A stretch of DNA of 12,283 nt from contig JBATVL010000084.1 of the NCBI GenBank assembly GCA_049671745.1, positions 1 to 12,283 of the forward strand. The letters are read 5' to 3'. This document shows positions 1 through 7,358 of this stretch, piece after piece. The stretch's first letter is position 1. The number at the start of each line of letters is the position of its first letter. Source of the stretch: SNAP01 sp049671745. GTDB taxonomy: Bacteria > Bacteroidota > Bacteroidia > Bacteroidales > Marinifilaceae. The translations under genes and the position numbers were made by a program. Under the pieces are notes generated by a model. It was not told the DNA's origin. It was given only the letters and a program-made list of their open reading frames with translations, and made no database searches.

Positions 1-3
1 AAC

Positions 4-28
4 ACGCAGCTAATACGCAGCTAATACG
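4..28. repeat. Short 11-bp tandem direct repeat at the left edge
   Basis: The unit ACGCAGCTAAT occurs at 4-14 and again directly at 15-25, followed by ACG at 26-28, giving about 2.3 copies. The array may continue to the left of the window. Its role is unknown; it could be the end of a longer repeat or iterated protein-binding sites. Confidence 0.6.
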
Positions 29-63
29 GAAACTGTATATACTGCCTATTTATTTAATATAAA

Positions 64-110
64 TAAAGTATGCGCAAAACACAAATCTGCCAGTTTGAGG
101 ACATACTTTA
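64..110. repeat. Nested inverted repeat (9-bp outer arms)
   Basis: TAAAGTATG at 64-72 is perfectly complementary to CATACTTTA at 102-110, with 29 bases between. Inside lies a smaller dyad: CAAA (82-85) plus CT (87-88) can pair with AG (92-93) plus TTTG (94-97) around a three-base loop. On either strand this could fold as a two-level hairpin. It could be RNA structure or an operator. There is no U-tract directly after it on the plus strand, so it is not a classic terminator. Confidence 0.4.
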
Positions 111-114
111 AACA

Positions 115-144
115 AATTCAAGTCAAATTTGACTTATTTGAATT
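115..144. repeat. 16-bp perfect palindrome within a longer imperfect dyad
   Basis: AAGTCAAATTTGACTT at 120-135 is a perfect 16-bp palindrome. The flanks extend the symmetry (AATTC on the left, GAATT on the right) if about three extra bases on the right arm (around 136-138) are bulged. A T-rich stretch (TATTTTCTTCATTTTATTTTC) begins a few bases further on. The symmetry fits either a homodimeric regulator site or a weak terminator of an upstream plus-strand gene; the sequence alone does not decide. Confidence 0.45.
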
Positions 145-188
145 AATATTTTCTTCATTTTATTTTCTCCTTCTTGATGTGTAAAATT

Positions 189-219
189 ATTCGCTGCATA
201 ATATATTTATGCGGCGAAT
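189..219. terminator. Strong hairpin, candidate terminator or leader RNA structure
   Basis: ATTCGCTGCATA (189-200) pairs with TATGCGGCGAAT (208-219) over 12 positions, 11 Watson-Crick and one G-U, around a 7-base loop. It is the most GC-rich and stable-looking stem in the leader. On the plus strand a T-rich run (TTTTGTATTTTCTTTTA, 234-250) follows only after about 14 bases, so an intrinsic terminator is possible but not textbook. On the minus strand AATTTTAC follows directly, so bidirectional termination is also possible. Confidence 0.4.
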
Positions 220-301
220 GTTATATCTAATCGTTTTGTATTTTCTTTTACTTAATTTCTTCTAGTTACCTCTTTGAGATCTTGTATATAATATATGTTT
301 T

Positions 302-330
302 CGTACAGATAGGTGTACGCTTTCTGTACA
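302..330. promoter_or_regulatory. Triple GTAC dyad cluster, candidate activator or operator site
   Basis: GTAC occurs at 303-306, 315-318 and 326-329, start-to-start spacings 12 and 11, close to one helical turn each. The outer bases extend the symmetry: CGTAC-N8-GTACG (302-319) and TGTAC-N7-GTACA (314-330). The cluster is about 55-80 bp upstream of the promoter-like segment at 383-412, a usual distance for an activator such as a sigma-54 enhancer-binding protein. It also lies just downstream of a weak alternative promoter-like pair (TTTG 273-276, TATGTTTT 294-301). Which protein binds, if any, is inference. Confidence 0.4.
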
Positions 331-382
331 TACAATTTATTGTTCTTTTTGCTAAGTTTCTTGTTTTTAGCGTAGTAAAGAG

Positions 383-412
383 TTTGGTATGATAATTGTA
401 TTCTTATTGTTG
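383..412 (+). promoter_or_regulatory. Candidate operon promoter with two overlapping readings
   Basis: Reading one is the Bacteroidota housekeeping type: TTTG at 383-386, an 18-base spacer and TATTGTTG at 405-412, which matches the TAnnTTTG consensus at all but one position. Reading two is sigma-54-like: TTGGTATGATAATTGTA at 384-400 keeps the GG of the -24 box and a TTG of the -12 box at the correct 10-base spacing, but has GT where the -12 box normally has GC. Either would start transcription near 410-420, leaving a short leader before the ATG at 437. The two cannot be separated by eye. Confidence 0.4.
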
Positions 413-436
413 TAACTATAAAAATCAAATATAAAG

Positions 437-1687
437 ATGGATAAGATTATAAAACGCAAGTCGTGGGTAAATAGAAATAAATATAGTGCAATAGGAGCAA
501 TGTTTGTATTATCTATTGTAATATACCAAATTGCTTTTGCTGATCATAGCTCTAAATTTAAAGTTGATGCAGATAAGATATCCATCAATGAAATAACTTA
601 CGATTCCTTTCAAGATTATATCTCTGTAACAGGTAATGTAGAACCAATAAAGACAGTTATGATTGCTGCTATTGAGGGTGGTAGGATAGAAGAAATCTTT
701 ATAGAGGAGAGTAATTTTGTGAAAAAAGGAGATGTTATTATGAAATTAGGTAACCCTAGTTTGATACTTGAGATTTCAAATAATGAAGCTCAGGTTACTC
801 GTTCAATTAATGACTTGCAAATGACTAAGCTTAATATGCAAACTAGCATGATGGATGTTAGAAGTAAGGCCCTTGATTTAGAACTTAATCTTGTAGATAA
901 AACTAGAACATATAATATTAACAATAAACTATATGGAGATAAACTTATAAGTAGAGTAGAATTTGAGAAATCAAAAGAAGATTTTATTGCTTGTTCTGAG
1001 AAAATGAAAATAGTTAGAGAACGTCAAAAGAATGATTCTGCATTTTATAGTTTACAAATTTTTTCTCTTGGGAAATCAATAGAGCGTATGGAAAACAATC
1101 TAAAAATGGTAAGCAATAGAGTTGATAACCTATATGTAAAAGCTCCTTGTAATGGAGAATTAGCTCAATTAGTTCCTGAGGTAGGTCAGGTAATATCATA
1201 TGGTGCGCCTATTGGTAAGGTTAATGTTTTGGATTCGTATAAACTTCGTTTAGATATTGATGAGCATTATATTTCAAGAATTAATAAAACCATACAAGCA
1301 CAATGTCTTTTTTCTGGAAAGCAATATGCAGGTAAGATAAAAAAAATATATACAGAGGTGGATAAAGGTAAGTTTCATGTCGATTTAATTTTTATAGATA
1401 AAGTACCAAAAGATATTCGTATTGGTCAAACCTCAAGAATAAAATTAGAACTAGGTAAACCAGAAAAGAGCATACTTCTTCCTAGGGGTGCTTTCTACCA
1501 GAAAACAGGTGGGAGATGGGTTTATGTTCTTGATAAGTCCGGAGCCTTTGCTACTAAACGTTCTATAGAAATAGGTAGATACAACCCTCGTTATTATGAA
1601 GTTTTAAGTGGACTAGATACTGGTGAGAAGGTTATTACTTCTAGTTATGAAATTTTTGGAGATTCAGATAAAATAATATTAAAATAA
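437..1687 (+). CDS. Periplasmic adaptor (HlyD/MacA-like membrane fusion protein)
   Basis: 416 residues. The basic N-terminus (KIIKRK) is followed by one hydrophobic segment at about 17-35 ending IAFAD, most likely an uncleaved inner-membrane anchor; no lipoprotein cysteine is seen. The order is typical of the family: first half of the lipoyl-like domain at about 70-104 (EGGRIEEIFIEE, then VKKGDVIMKLGNP), a long charged helical hairpin at about 108-232, second lipoyl half at 233-262 (VKAPCNGELAQL, VGQVISYG), a beta-barrel at about 266-340 and a membrane-proximal domain at about 345-415 (ILLPRGAFYQ, LDTGEKVI). By family knowledge it bridges the inner-membrane ABC permease and an outer-membrane TolC-type channel. 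The ATPase gene follows after 13 bp. The substrate is not indicated. A general RND adaptor is the alternative, but the ABC neighbours argue for MacA-type. Confidence 0.95.
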   Translation: MDKIIKRKSWVNRNKYSAIGAMFVLSIVIYQIAFADHSSKFKVDADKISINEITYDSFQDYISVTGNVEPIKTVMIAAIEGGRIEEIFIEESNFVKKGDVIMKLGNPSLILEISNNEAQVTRSINDLQMTKLNMQTSMMDVRSKALDLELNLVDKTRTYNINNKLYGDKLISRVEFEKSKEDFIACSEKMKIVRERQKNDSAFYSLQIFSLGKSIERMENNLKMVSNRVDNLYVKAPCNGELAQLVPEVGQVISYGAPIGKVNVLDSYKLRLDIDEHYISRINKTIQAQCLFSGKQYAGKIKKIYTEVDKGKFHVDLIFIDKVPKDIRIGQTSRIKLELGKPEKSILLPRGAFYQKTGGRWVYVLDKSGAFATKRSIEIGRYNPRYYEVLSGLDTGEKVITSSYEIFGDSDKIILK

Positions 1688-1700
1688 TAAATATAGAATT

Positions 1701-2414
1701 ATGATTGTAGCTAAGAAATTAAACAAGGTATTTAGAACAGAGGAGATAGAAACAAAAGCATTGTGTGATATAGATTTGCATATAGAAAAAGGTGAATTTG
1801 TTGCTATTATGGGACCTTCTGGATGTGGAAAATCTACTCTCTTAAACATCTTGGGATTATTGGATAATCCAACTGGAGGAGAGCTTTATTTTAATTCTGA
1901 GGAGATAGCTAAGTATACTGAGAAGATGCGTACTAATCTTAGAAAAGGAAATATAGGTTTTGTATTTCAATCTTTTAATCTAATTGACGAATTAAATGTA
2001 TTTGAGAATGTAGAGCTTCCTCTTTTATACCTTAAGATGTCTGCAAAAGAAAGAAAACAGAAAGTACAAGAAGTATTGGAAAGAATGCAAATAGCTCATA
2101 GAGCAAAACATTTTCCTCAACAGTTATCTGGTGGTCAACAACAACGTGTGGCTATTGCTAGAGCGGTGGTTTCTAATCCAAAGTTGATTTTAGCCGATGA
2201 GCCTACTGGTAATCTTGATTCAAAAAATGGTATAGAGGTTATGAATCTTCTTAAAGAGCTTAATAATGAAGGCACAACTATTATTATGGTAACTCACTCT
2301 GACAGAGATGCAAAAGTTGCTCATAGAATTGTACGTTTATTTGATGGTCAGATAATTATAGAGAATATTAACAGTGATTTTGAGTTACATAAAGAACTTG
2401 TTAACAATTTATAA
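1701..2414 (+). CDS. ABC transporter ATP-binding protein (LolD/MacB type)
   Basis: 237 residues, the normal length for a stand-alone nucleotide-binding subunit of this class. All functional motifs are intact: Walker A GPSGCGKST at 38-46 (Lys44), Q-loop Gln90 in FVFQSFNL, signature LSGGQ at 142-146, Walker B LILADEP at 162-168 with catalytic Glu167, D-loop around NLD 171-173 and H-loop His199 in VTHSD. It is cytoplasmic, dimerises and drives conformational change in FtsX-type permeases by ATP hydrolysis. It is the only ATPase in the window, between the adaptor (13 bp upstream) and the first permease (11 bp downstream), so it presumably energises all the permeases. MacB proper is a fusion of ATPase and permease; here they are separate, as in LolD. 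No defect is seen. Confidence 0.97.
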   Translation: MIVAKKLNKVFRTEEIETKALCDIDLHIEKGEFVAIMGPSGCGKSTLLNILGLLDNPTGGELYFNSEEIAKYTEKMRTNLRKGNIGFVFQSFNLIDELNVFENVELPLLYLKMSAKERKQKVQEVLERMQIAHRAKHFPQQLSGGQQQRVAIARAVVSNPKLILADEPTGNLDSKNGIEVMNLLKELNNEGTTIIMVTHSDRDAKVAHRIVRLFDGQIIIENINSDFELHKELVNNL

Positions 2415-2425
2415 TTATAGACATC

Positions 2426-4828
2426 ATGTTATTCATCAATAATATCAAAATTGCCTTTAGAAATGCTCTAAGAAATAAGCTCTTCTCGTTAATAAATATA
2501 ACTGGATTAGCTCTTGGATTGGCGTGTTGTTTGCTTATAGTTCTCTTTGTAAGACAAGAGCTCTCTTACGATAATTTCCAAAAAAATATAGATAATATTT
2601 ATCGTGTAGGCGTTGATGTTAAAATTAATGAGATGGAATTAAAGATTCCTTCTACTCAAAATCCTCTTGGTAAGGTATTAGTTGATGAGTATCCCGCTGT
2701 TGATAATTATACTAGATTGTCTAAATGTGGTAATGAGAAATTATTAAAGGTAGCTGAAAAAATATATATTATTAGTAATGTATATAGAGCCGAGGCAAGT
2801 TTCTTTGATATTTTTACTGTGGATTTTCTTATTGGAAATAAGGATGCTTTAAAAGAAGTGAATTCTGTAGTTATTTCTAAAGAAACTGCAGAGAGATGTT
2901 TTAAATCAGTTCAAAACTCTATAGATAAAACAATTAATATTGATGATGTTGATTGTACAGTAAAGGCTGTTATTGAAAATAGTAGATATAATACACATAT
3001 AAAGATTAATGTCCTTTACACTAAGGATTTTGATAAGGTGGATCCTAAATACGAATGGTATTCAGATGGAGCAATAACTTATATATCAACAAAACCTAAT
3101 ACTGATATAAGAAAACTTGAAGTGGATATACAGGGAGTAGTTAATAAATATATACTTCCTAGATGTCTAGATATGTTGAATATAGAAGTTGTAGCTCCAA
3201 ATTACTATAGGTATTATTTGATGCCTATGAGAGACATACATTTACACTCTCACTCTATAGCTGAATTTGAAGAGAATGGAAATTCAACTTATGTGAATAT
3301 GTTTATCATTATAGCTATTTTTATTTTACTTATAGCCTGTATTAATTTCTCAAATCTTTCTACTGCGAAAGCTTCCACAAGAGCAAGAGAGATAGGCATA
3401 AAGAAAGCTTTAGGTTCTGACCGAAAAAGAATAATGTATCAGTTTTTCATTGAGTCTATAATTATTAGTTTGATTGCTTTTATTTTCGCTCTGGTTATAC
3501 TTGAGGTTAGCTTACCAATTGTTAATAAAATTATTGGTCTTAATATACAAGTAGACATCTATTCAGATTTAGGCTTACTGTTTATATTTATTGGTATTGC
3601 CATTTTAACAGGACTTATAGCAGGTTCGTATTCTGCTATATATCTTTCTTCATTTAAGCCTATAAAAATTCTTAAGGGAGAGTTAACTCAAGGTAAGAAG
3701 TCTGCTAGCTTTAGAGGTGTATTAGTTATTTTGCAGTTTGCAATATCTATATTTCTAATTGTCTGTACTCTTATTATAAATAAACAAATGAACTTTATTA
3801 ATAATAAAGATATTGGTTATAAAACAGAGAATTTTATAAAATTAGAGAATGCTGATATCATTAAAAATAAAGATTTATTTAGACAGAAATTGATGAATAT
3901 ATCTGGTGTTGAATCTTCAACATTTGCTACGGCTTTACCTGGTAACTTCTTTACCGGCTCTATGATTAATAAATATAATTCAGATGATAAAAACTCATAT
4001 TCTATGAGAATGGTAGGATGTGATGATGACTTCTGTAAAACAATGAGGTGTGAAATAAAGGAAGGTAGATTCTTTGCTAAAGAATTTAGTAATGATTCAT
4101 TATCTATTGTTTTAAATGAGGCGGCTGTGAAAGAATTGGGACTTATTAAACCAATAGGAACCGAATTACGATTGGTTGGTGATGAGAAGATTCTAAAAGT
4201 GGTAGGTGTTATTAAAAATTTTCATACTGTATCTCTTAAAACTAAAGTAAATTCTTTGATGATTTCACAAGGAGAACTAGCATTTATGAGACTAGAGAAT
4301 ATAGGAATTAGATTAAGTGACGGCTCACAAGCAAATACCTTAAGGCAAATAGAGAAAGTATGGAATGAATACACAGATAATACTCCTATAGAGTATACTT
4401 ATTTCGATAATATTATTGAAAAACTAAATAGAAAGGAAAATAATAATCTTAAGGTTTTTACAGGTTTTTCTATACTTGCAATTTTTATTGCCTGTATTGG
4501 TTTACTTGGATTAATCTCCTTTACTATTGATCAAAAAATAAAAGAGATAGGAATCAGAAAGATTAATGGTGCTTCAGTATCTTCTATAATGTTGAACCTG
4601 AATAAGAATGTTGTGAAATGGATATCTATTTCATTTATTATTGCTTGCCCATTTGCTTACTGGTTAATGAATAACTGGTTACAAGATTTTATTTACAAAA
4701 TTGATATTGATCCTTGGATATTTATAATATCAGGTGTCTTAACATTTTTGATAGGAGTTTTGACAGTAAGCTGGCAGGTGTTTAGAGTATCTCGAATGAA
4801 TCCTGTTTACTGCTTAAAATATGAATAA
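2426..4828 (+). CDS. FtsX/MacB-family ABC permease 1 (divergent member)
   Basis: 800 residues with two FtsX-like modules in tandem. Likely membrane helices by eye are at about 23-42, 290-311, 339-362, 382-405, 431-452, 677-698, 730-748 and 764-785. Large periplasmic domains lie at about 45-285 and 455-675. Each module has the FtsX-type cytoplasmic loop: AREIGIKKALGSDRKR (320-335) and IKEIGIRKINGAS (705-717). The C-terminus NPVYCLKYE is typical of the family. It starts 11 bp after the ATPase, so coupled expression is likely. It belongs to a different lineage from the next three permeases: its N-terminus (FRNALRNKLFSLINITGLALGL) and periplasmic domains differ clearly from theirs. It may be the original partner of the ATPase, with the others added later. 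The substrate is unknown. Confidence 0.95.
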   Translation: MLFINNIKIAFRNALRNKLFSLINITGLALGLACCLLIVLFVRQELSYDNFQKNIDNIYRVGVDVKINEMELKIPSTQNPLGKVLVDEYPAVDNYTRLSKCGNEKLLKVAEKIYIISNVYRAEASFFDIFTVDFLIGNKDALKEVNSVVISKETAERCFKSVQNSIDKTINIDDVDCTVKAVIENSRYNTHIKINVLYTKDFDKVDPKYEWYSDGAITYISTKPNTDIRKLEVDIQGVVNKYILPRCLDMLNIEVVAPNYYRYYLMPMRDIHLHSHSIAEFEENGNSTYVNMFIIIAIFILLIACINFSNLSTAKASTRAREIGIKKALGSDRKRIMYQFFIESIIISLIAFIFALVILEVSLPIVNKIIGLNIQVDIYSDLGLLFIFIGIAILTGLIAGSYSAIYLSSFKPIKILKGELTQGKKSASFRGVLVILQFAISIFLIVCTLIINKQMNFINNKDIGYKTENFIKLENADIIKNKDLFRQKLMNISGVESSTFATALPGNFFTGSMINKYNSDDKNSYSMRMVGCDDDFCKTMRCEIKEGRFFAKEFSNDSLSIVLNEAAVKELGLIKPIGTELRLVGDEKILKVVGVIKNFHTVSLKTKVNSLMISQGELAFMRLENIGIRLSDGSQANTLRQIEKVWNEYTDNTPIEYTYFDNIIEKLNRKENNNLKVFTGFSILAIFIACIGLLGLISFTIDQKIKEIGIRKINGASVSSIMLNLNKNVVKWISISFIIACPFAYWLMNNWLQDFIYKIDIDPWIFIISGVLTFLIGVLTVSWQVFRVSRMNPVYCLKYE

Positions 4829-4890
4829 GTAATAATTCCCAATATCTATTAGAACAAATTGAATAGTATAAATTACACACTAGATAAATT
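4829..4890. repeat. Duplicated 62-bp spacer, copy A
   Basis: This gap between permeases 1 and 2 is the same length as the gap at 7297-7358 and matches it at 60 of 62 positions by direct comparison. The differences are C4840/A7308 and A4865/T7333. The matching block extends into both flanking genes: 4815-4907 against 7283-7375, offset 2468, only these two mismatches in 93 bases. Because permease 1 is unrelated in detail to permease 2, the spacer evidently moved together with the downstream gene. No conserved hairpin or clear promoter is seen in it. Confidence 0.9.
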
Positions 4891-7296
4891 ATGATTAAAT
4901 CAAACTTATTGACAGCAATTCGTCATCTTATGAAAAATAAGGGACTGTCGGCAATAAATATTTTCGGCCTGTCTGTTAGTGTAGCAATATGTCTACTATC
5001 TTATTTATTTATCTCTTATGAATATTCACATGATGATTTTCATAAGAAGGGAGATAGGATATATCAAGTAATCAATAAAGTGAAGTTTGATGGAGATGAT
5101 CCATATTATAACTCTTTACAGAATCACAAATTGGCTGCTGATTTGAAAAGAGACATTCCTCAGATAGAAGCTGCTGCAGCTTTCAGAACATGCGGAGGTT
5201 GGGTAATATATGAGAATAAGAAGTTTAGCGAGAAAATTGCTTTTACTGATAGTTCTTTTTTTAAAATTTTCACTTTTGATTTTCTTATAAACTCAGAAAG
5301 AGATGTTCTTAAAAATGAGAAAGACATATTCATTACTCAAGAGTTCGCAGATAAATTGATTAATGCTAAAACTTTATCTGATTATTCTAAATTAATTGGA
5401 CAAAGTCTCTGCTTTCATAATATAGATGATAGACCACTTACCATTGCTGGTATATTAAAAAATATTCCTAGAAATTCTAGTCTTAAGTTTGATATAGTTG
5501 CTCAATATCAACATGCAAAGCACTATTCTCAATCTAACACAGAGATTGGTAATTCTAATGTTTATCTTTCTTTGAATAAGGCAAGTGATAAAGAGATAGT
5601 AGAAAGAAATGTTACATCCCAAATAAAGAAATTCTATAAAAAGGCATATGAAAATTACACTTCGGACGCGGAAGATGATTCTCAGCTTAATAGTTTTACT
5701 TTAGAACTATTACCTTTCAAGGATAAGTATTTTTCCGATAAACTAAACTGGGCTGCCTATTCTGATAAGGGGGATAAAAAGCGTTCTTCTATTTTGACGT
5801 ATATCTCTATACTTGTGCTTATTCTTGCCTGTGTTAATTATGTGATGTTATCTGTAGGTCTATCTATGAAGAGATTTAAGGAGATAGGTGTTAAAAAAGT
5901 ATTTGGTGGTAAGCGCATATCTATAATCCTGCAATTAGTTACAGAAACAAGTCTTACTGTTGCTATTGCTATTATAATAGGTGTTGTTATTGCAGAACTT
6001 AGTGTCCCATTATTTAACGACTTGAGTGGTTTTAATCTAGAGTTTAATATGTATAGTAATTTTTGGGCTTATTGCTTCTTAATTATATTATTTACTATTC
6101 TTGTTGGTATAATAAGCATTCCAAGTATATATATTTCTAAGCAAACTCCTGATAGTATTCTTCGCAATCAAACAAAGATAGGTTCACGTTTAGGTATGGC
6201 CAAATCTTTTATAGTTGTGCAATTTACTCTATCTCTCCTTCTTATTATTGTTTCTGTATTTATAGTAGAACAGATTAATTATATGAAAAGTCATGATGTA
6301 GGATTTAGTGCCGATAATATAATAACAGTTAGTCTTCCATATAAATTAAAGGATTCTAAGTCAATAAGTTTGCAAAATAGATTTAGAGACATCTTGGGAG
6401 TAGAAAGTATGGGTTCTGGAGATAGAAATTTTGTATCAGGAAGTTCTTCTTCTCGTTTTAAAATAGACACTGTTGAAATTCAAGCTAGATTACTTAGAAT
6501 AGACACTTCTTATATAAATACTCTTGGTCTCAAACTTCTTGATGGAAGGAACTTAAGAGAAACGGATAATATAGATACATTAAATACAGTAATTATAAAT
6601 GAAAGTTTTGCAAGAAGATTGAATTGGAAGCAACCAATAGGAAAAATATTTACTTTCTGGCGTCGTAATGTTGAGGTTGTAGGTTTGCTTAAGGATTTTA
6701 ATTTTGATTCTATGCGTAGTTCTGTTGCTCCTCTTATTTGTGTTAATGATAAGAATAGGATGAGCTTTCTGTTTATTAAAGTGAAAGAAGGTGAAATATA
6801 TAATACTGTGAATCAAATGAAAAGTATTTGGAAAGAGTATAGTATTGAACAAGAATTTGCTTATGGCTTTCTAGATGAAGATCTTAAAAAACAATATGAA
6901 AGTGAAGAGAGAATAGCTAAAATTATTTTCACTATTACATTTATTGCTTTATTGATATCTGTATTCGGACTTATAGGTCTTACAATGTTGCTACTCATGC
7001 AGAAGGTTAAAGAGATAGGAATCAGAAAAATTAATGGAGCTAGTACTACTCAGATTCTTTTTATTATAAATAAAGAATTTGCTAAATATTTGCTTATTGC
7101 TGCATTCATTGCTATTCCAGTTTCTTATTATGGTTTATCAAAATGGTTAGAAAGCTTTGCTTATAAGACTCCTCTCTCATGGTGGATATTTATTATATGT
7201 TTCTTATTACTAGGGATTGTGATCATTTTAACTATAAGTTATAAATCGGTTCGTGCTGCTATGACTAATCCAGTTGACGCCATAAAATATGAATAA
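4891..7296 (+). CDS. FtsX/MacB-family ABC permease 2 (tandem paralog A)
   Basis: 801 residues, double FtsX architecture. Helices by eye are at about 21-42, 301-322, 347-370, 390-413, 438-460, 679-703, 729-748 and 763-785, with periplasmic domains at about 43-298 and 462-676. Coupling loops are KEIGVKKVFGGKRISI (330-345) and VKEIGIRKINGAS (706-718). It ends NPVDAIKYE. It aligns with permease 3 without gaps to about residue 620; I count about 201 differences, near 75% identity. Differences cluster at 160-275, 480-490 and 605-670, all periplasmic, while residues 1-60 and the last four helices are nearly unchanged. By family knowledge such proteins transmit ATP hydrolysis to periplasmic substrate handling rather than forming a classic channel. 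Its substrate is unknown; its divergence from its paralogs suggests a related but not identical one. Confidence 0.95.
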   Translation: MIKSNLLTAIRHLMKNKGLSAINIFGLSVSVAICLLSYLFISYEYSHDDFHKKGDRIYQVINKVKFDGDDPYYNSLQNHKLAADLKRDIPQIEAAAAFRTCGGWVIYENKKFSEKIAFTDSSFFKIFTFDFLINSERDVLKNEKDIFITQEFADKLINAKTLSDYSKLIGQSLCFHNIDDRPLTIAGILKNIPRNSSLKFDIVAQYQHAKHYSQSNTEIGNSNVYLSLNKASDKEIVERNVTSQIKKFYKKAYENYTSDAEDDSQLNSFTLELLPFKDKYFSDKLNWAAYSDKGDKKRSSILTYISILVLILACVNYVMLSVGLSMKRFKEIGVKKVFGGKRISIILQLVTETSLTVAIAIIIGVVIAELSVPLFNDLSGFNLEFNMYSNFWAYCFLIILFTILVGIISIPSIYISKQTPDSILRNQTKIGSRLGMAKSFIVVQFTLSLLLIIVSVFIVEQINYMKSHDVGFSADNIITVSLPYKLKDSKSISLQNRFRDILGVESMGSGDRNFVSGSSSSRFKIDTVEIQARLLRIDTSYINTLGLKLLDGRNLRETDNIDTLNTVIINESFARRLNWKQPIGKIFTFWRRNVEVVGLLKDFNFDSMRSSVAPLICVNDKNRMSFLFIKVKEGEIYNTVNQMKSIWKEYSIEQEFAYGFLDEDLKKQYESEERIAKIIFTITFIALLISVFGLIGLTMLLLMQKVKEIGIRKINGASTTQILFIINKEFAKYLLIAAFIAIPVSYYGLSKWLESFAYKTPLSWWIFIICFLLLGIVIILTISYKSVRAAMTNPVDAIKYE

Positions 7297-7358
7297 GTAA
7301 TAATTCCAAATATCTATTAGAACAAATTGAATTGTATAAATTACACACTAGATAAATT
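7297..7358. repeat. Duplicated 62-bp spacer, copy B
   Basis: Partner of the spacer at 4829-4890 (60 of 62 identical). It precedes permease 3 exactly as copy A precedes permease 2, so spacer plus downstream gene is the duplicated unit. Both keep an ATTCC(C/A) motif 7 bp after the preceding stop codon and the A/T-rich start context TAGATAAATTATG. Confidence 0.9.

Larger units (their letters stand above)
1..436. other. Gene-free leader and regulatory region upstream of the exporter operon
   Basis: No convincing coding region is visible on either strand. The only open frames are about 20 codons or shorter. The stretch is very AT-rich and holds several dyad symmetries between 64 and 219, a GTAC cluster at 303-330 and promoter-like sequences between 383 and 412, each listed separately. 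The left half (1-230) may contain the transcription terminator of an unseen upstream gene, and the right half (270-436) the operon promoter. The last bases before the ATG at 437 are A-rich (AAATATAAAG), with no Shine-Dalgarno sequence. Confidence 0.75.

Noticed and set aside
266..331. 21-codon minus-strand frame across the GTAC cluster
   Set aside because: It is too short, its composition is expected by chance, and it overlaps the likely regulatory dyads.
1014..1199. Minus-strand open frame of 61 codons inside the adaptor gene
   Set aside because: It is antisense to a well-supported adaptor coding region and resembles no family I recognise.
4846..4866. CTATT...AATAG inverted repeat in the first 62-bp spacer
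   Set aside because: The second spacer changes AATAG to AATTG without a compensating change, so the pairing is not kept.
6580..6852. Minus-strand open frame of 90 codons inside permease 2
   Set aside because: It is antisense to a conserved periplasmic domain, has low-complexity composition, and no counterpart of this frame is seen in the paralog at the matching position.
4829..7358. Spacer repeats as mobile-element ends or a CRISPR array
   Set aside because: The copies are about 2.5 kb apart, separated by a full permease gene, in direct orientation, with no transposase or terminal inverted repeats. Tandem gene duplication explains them.
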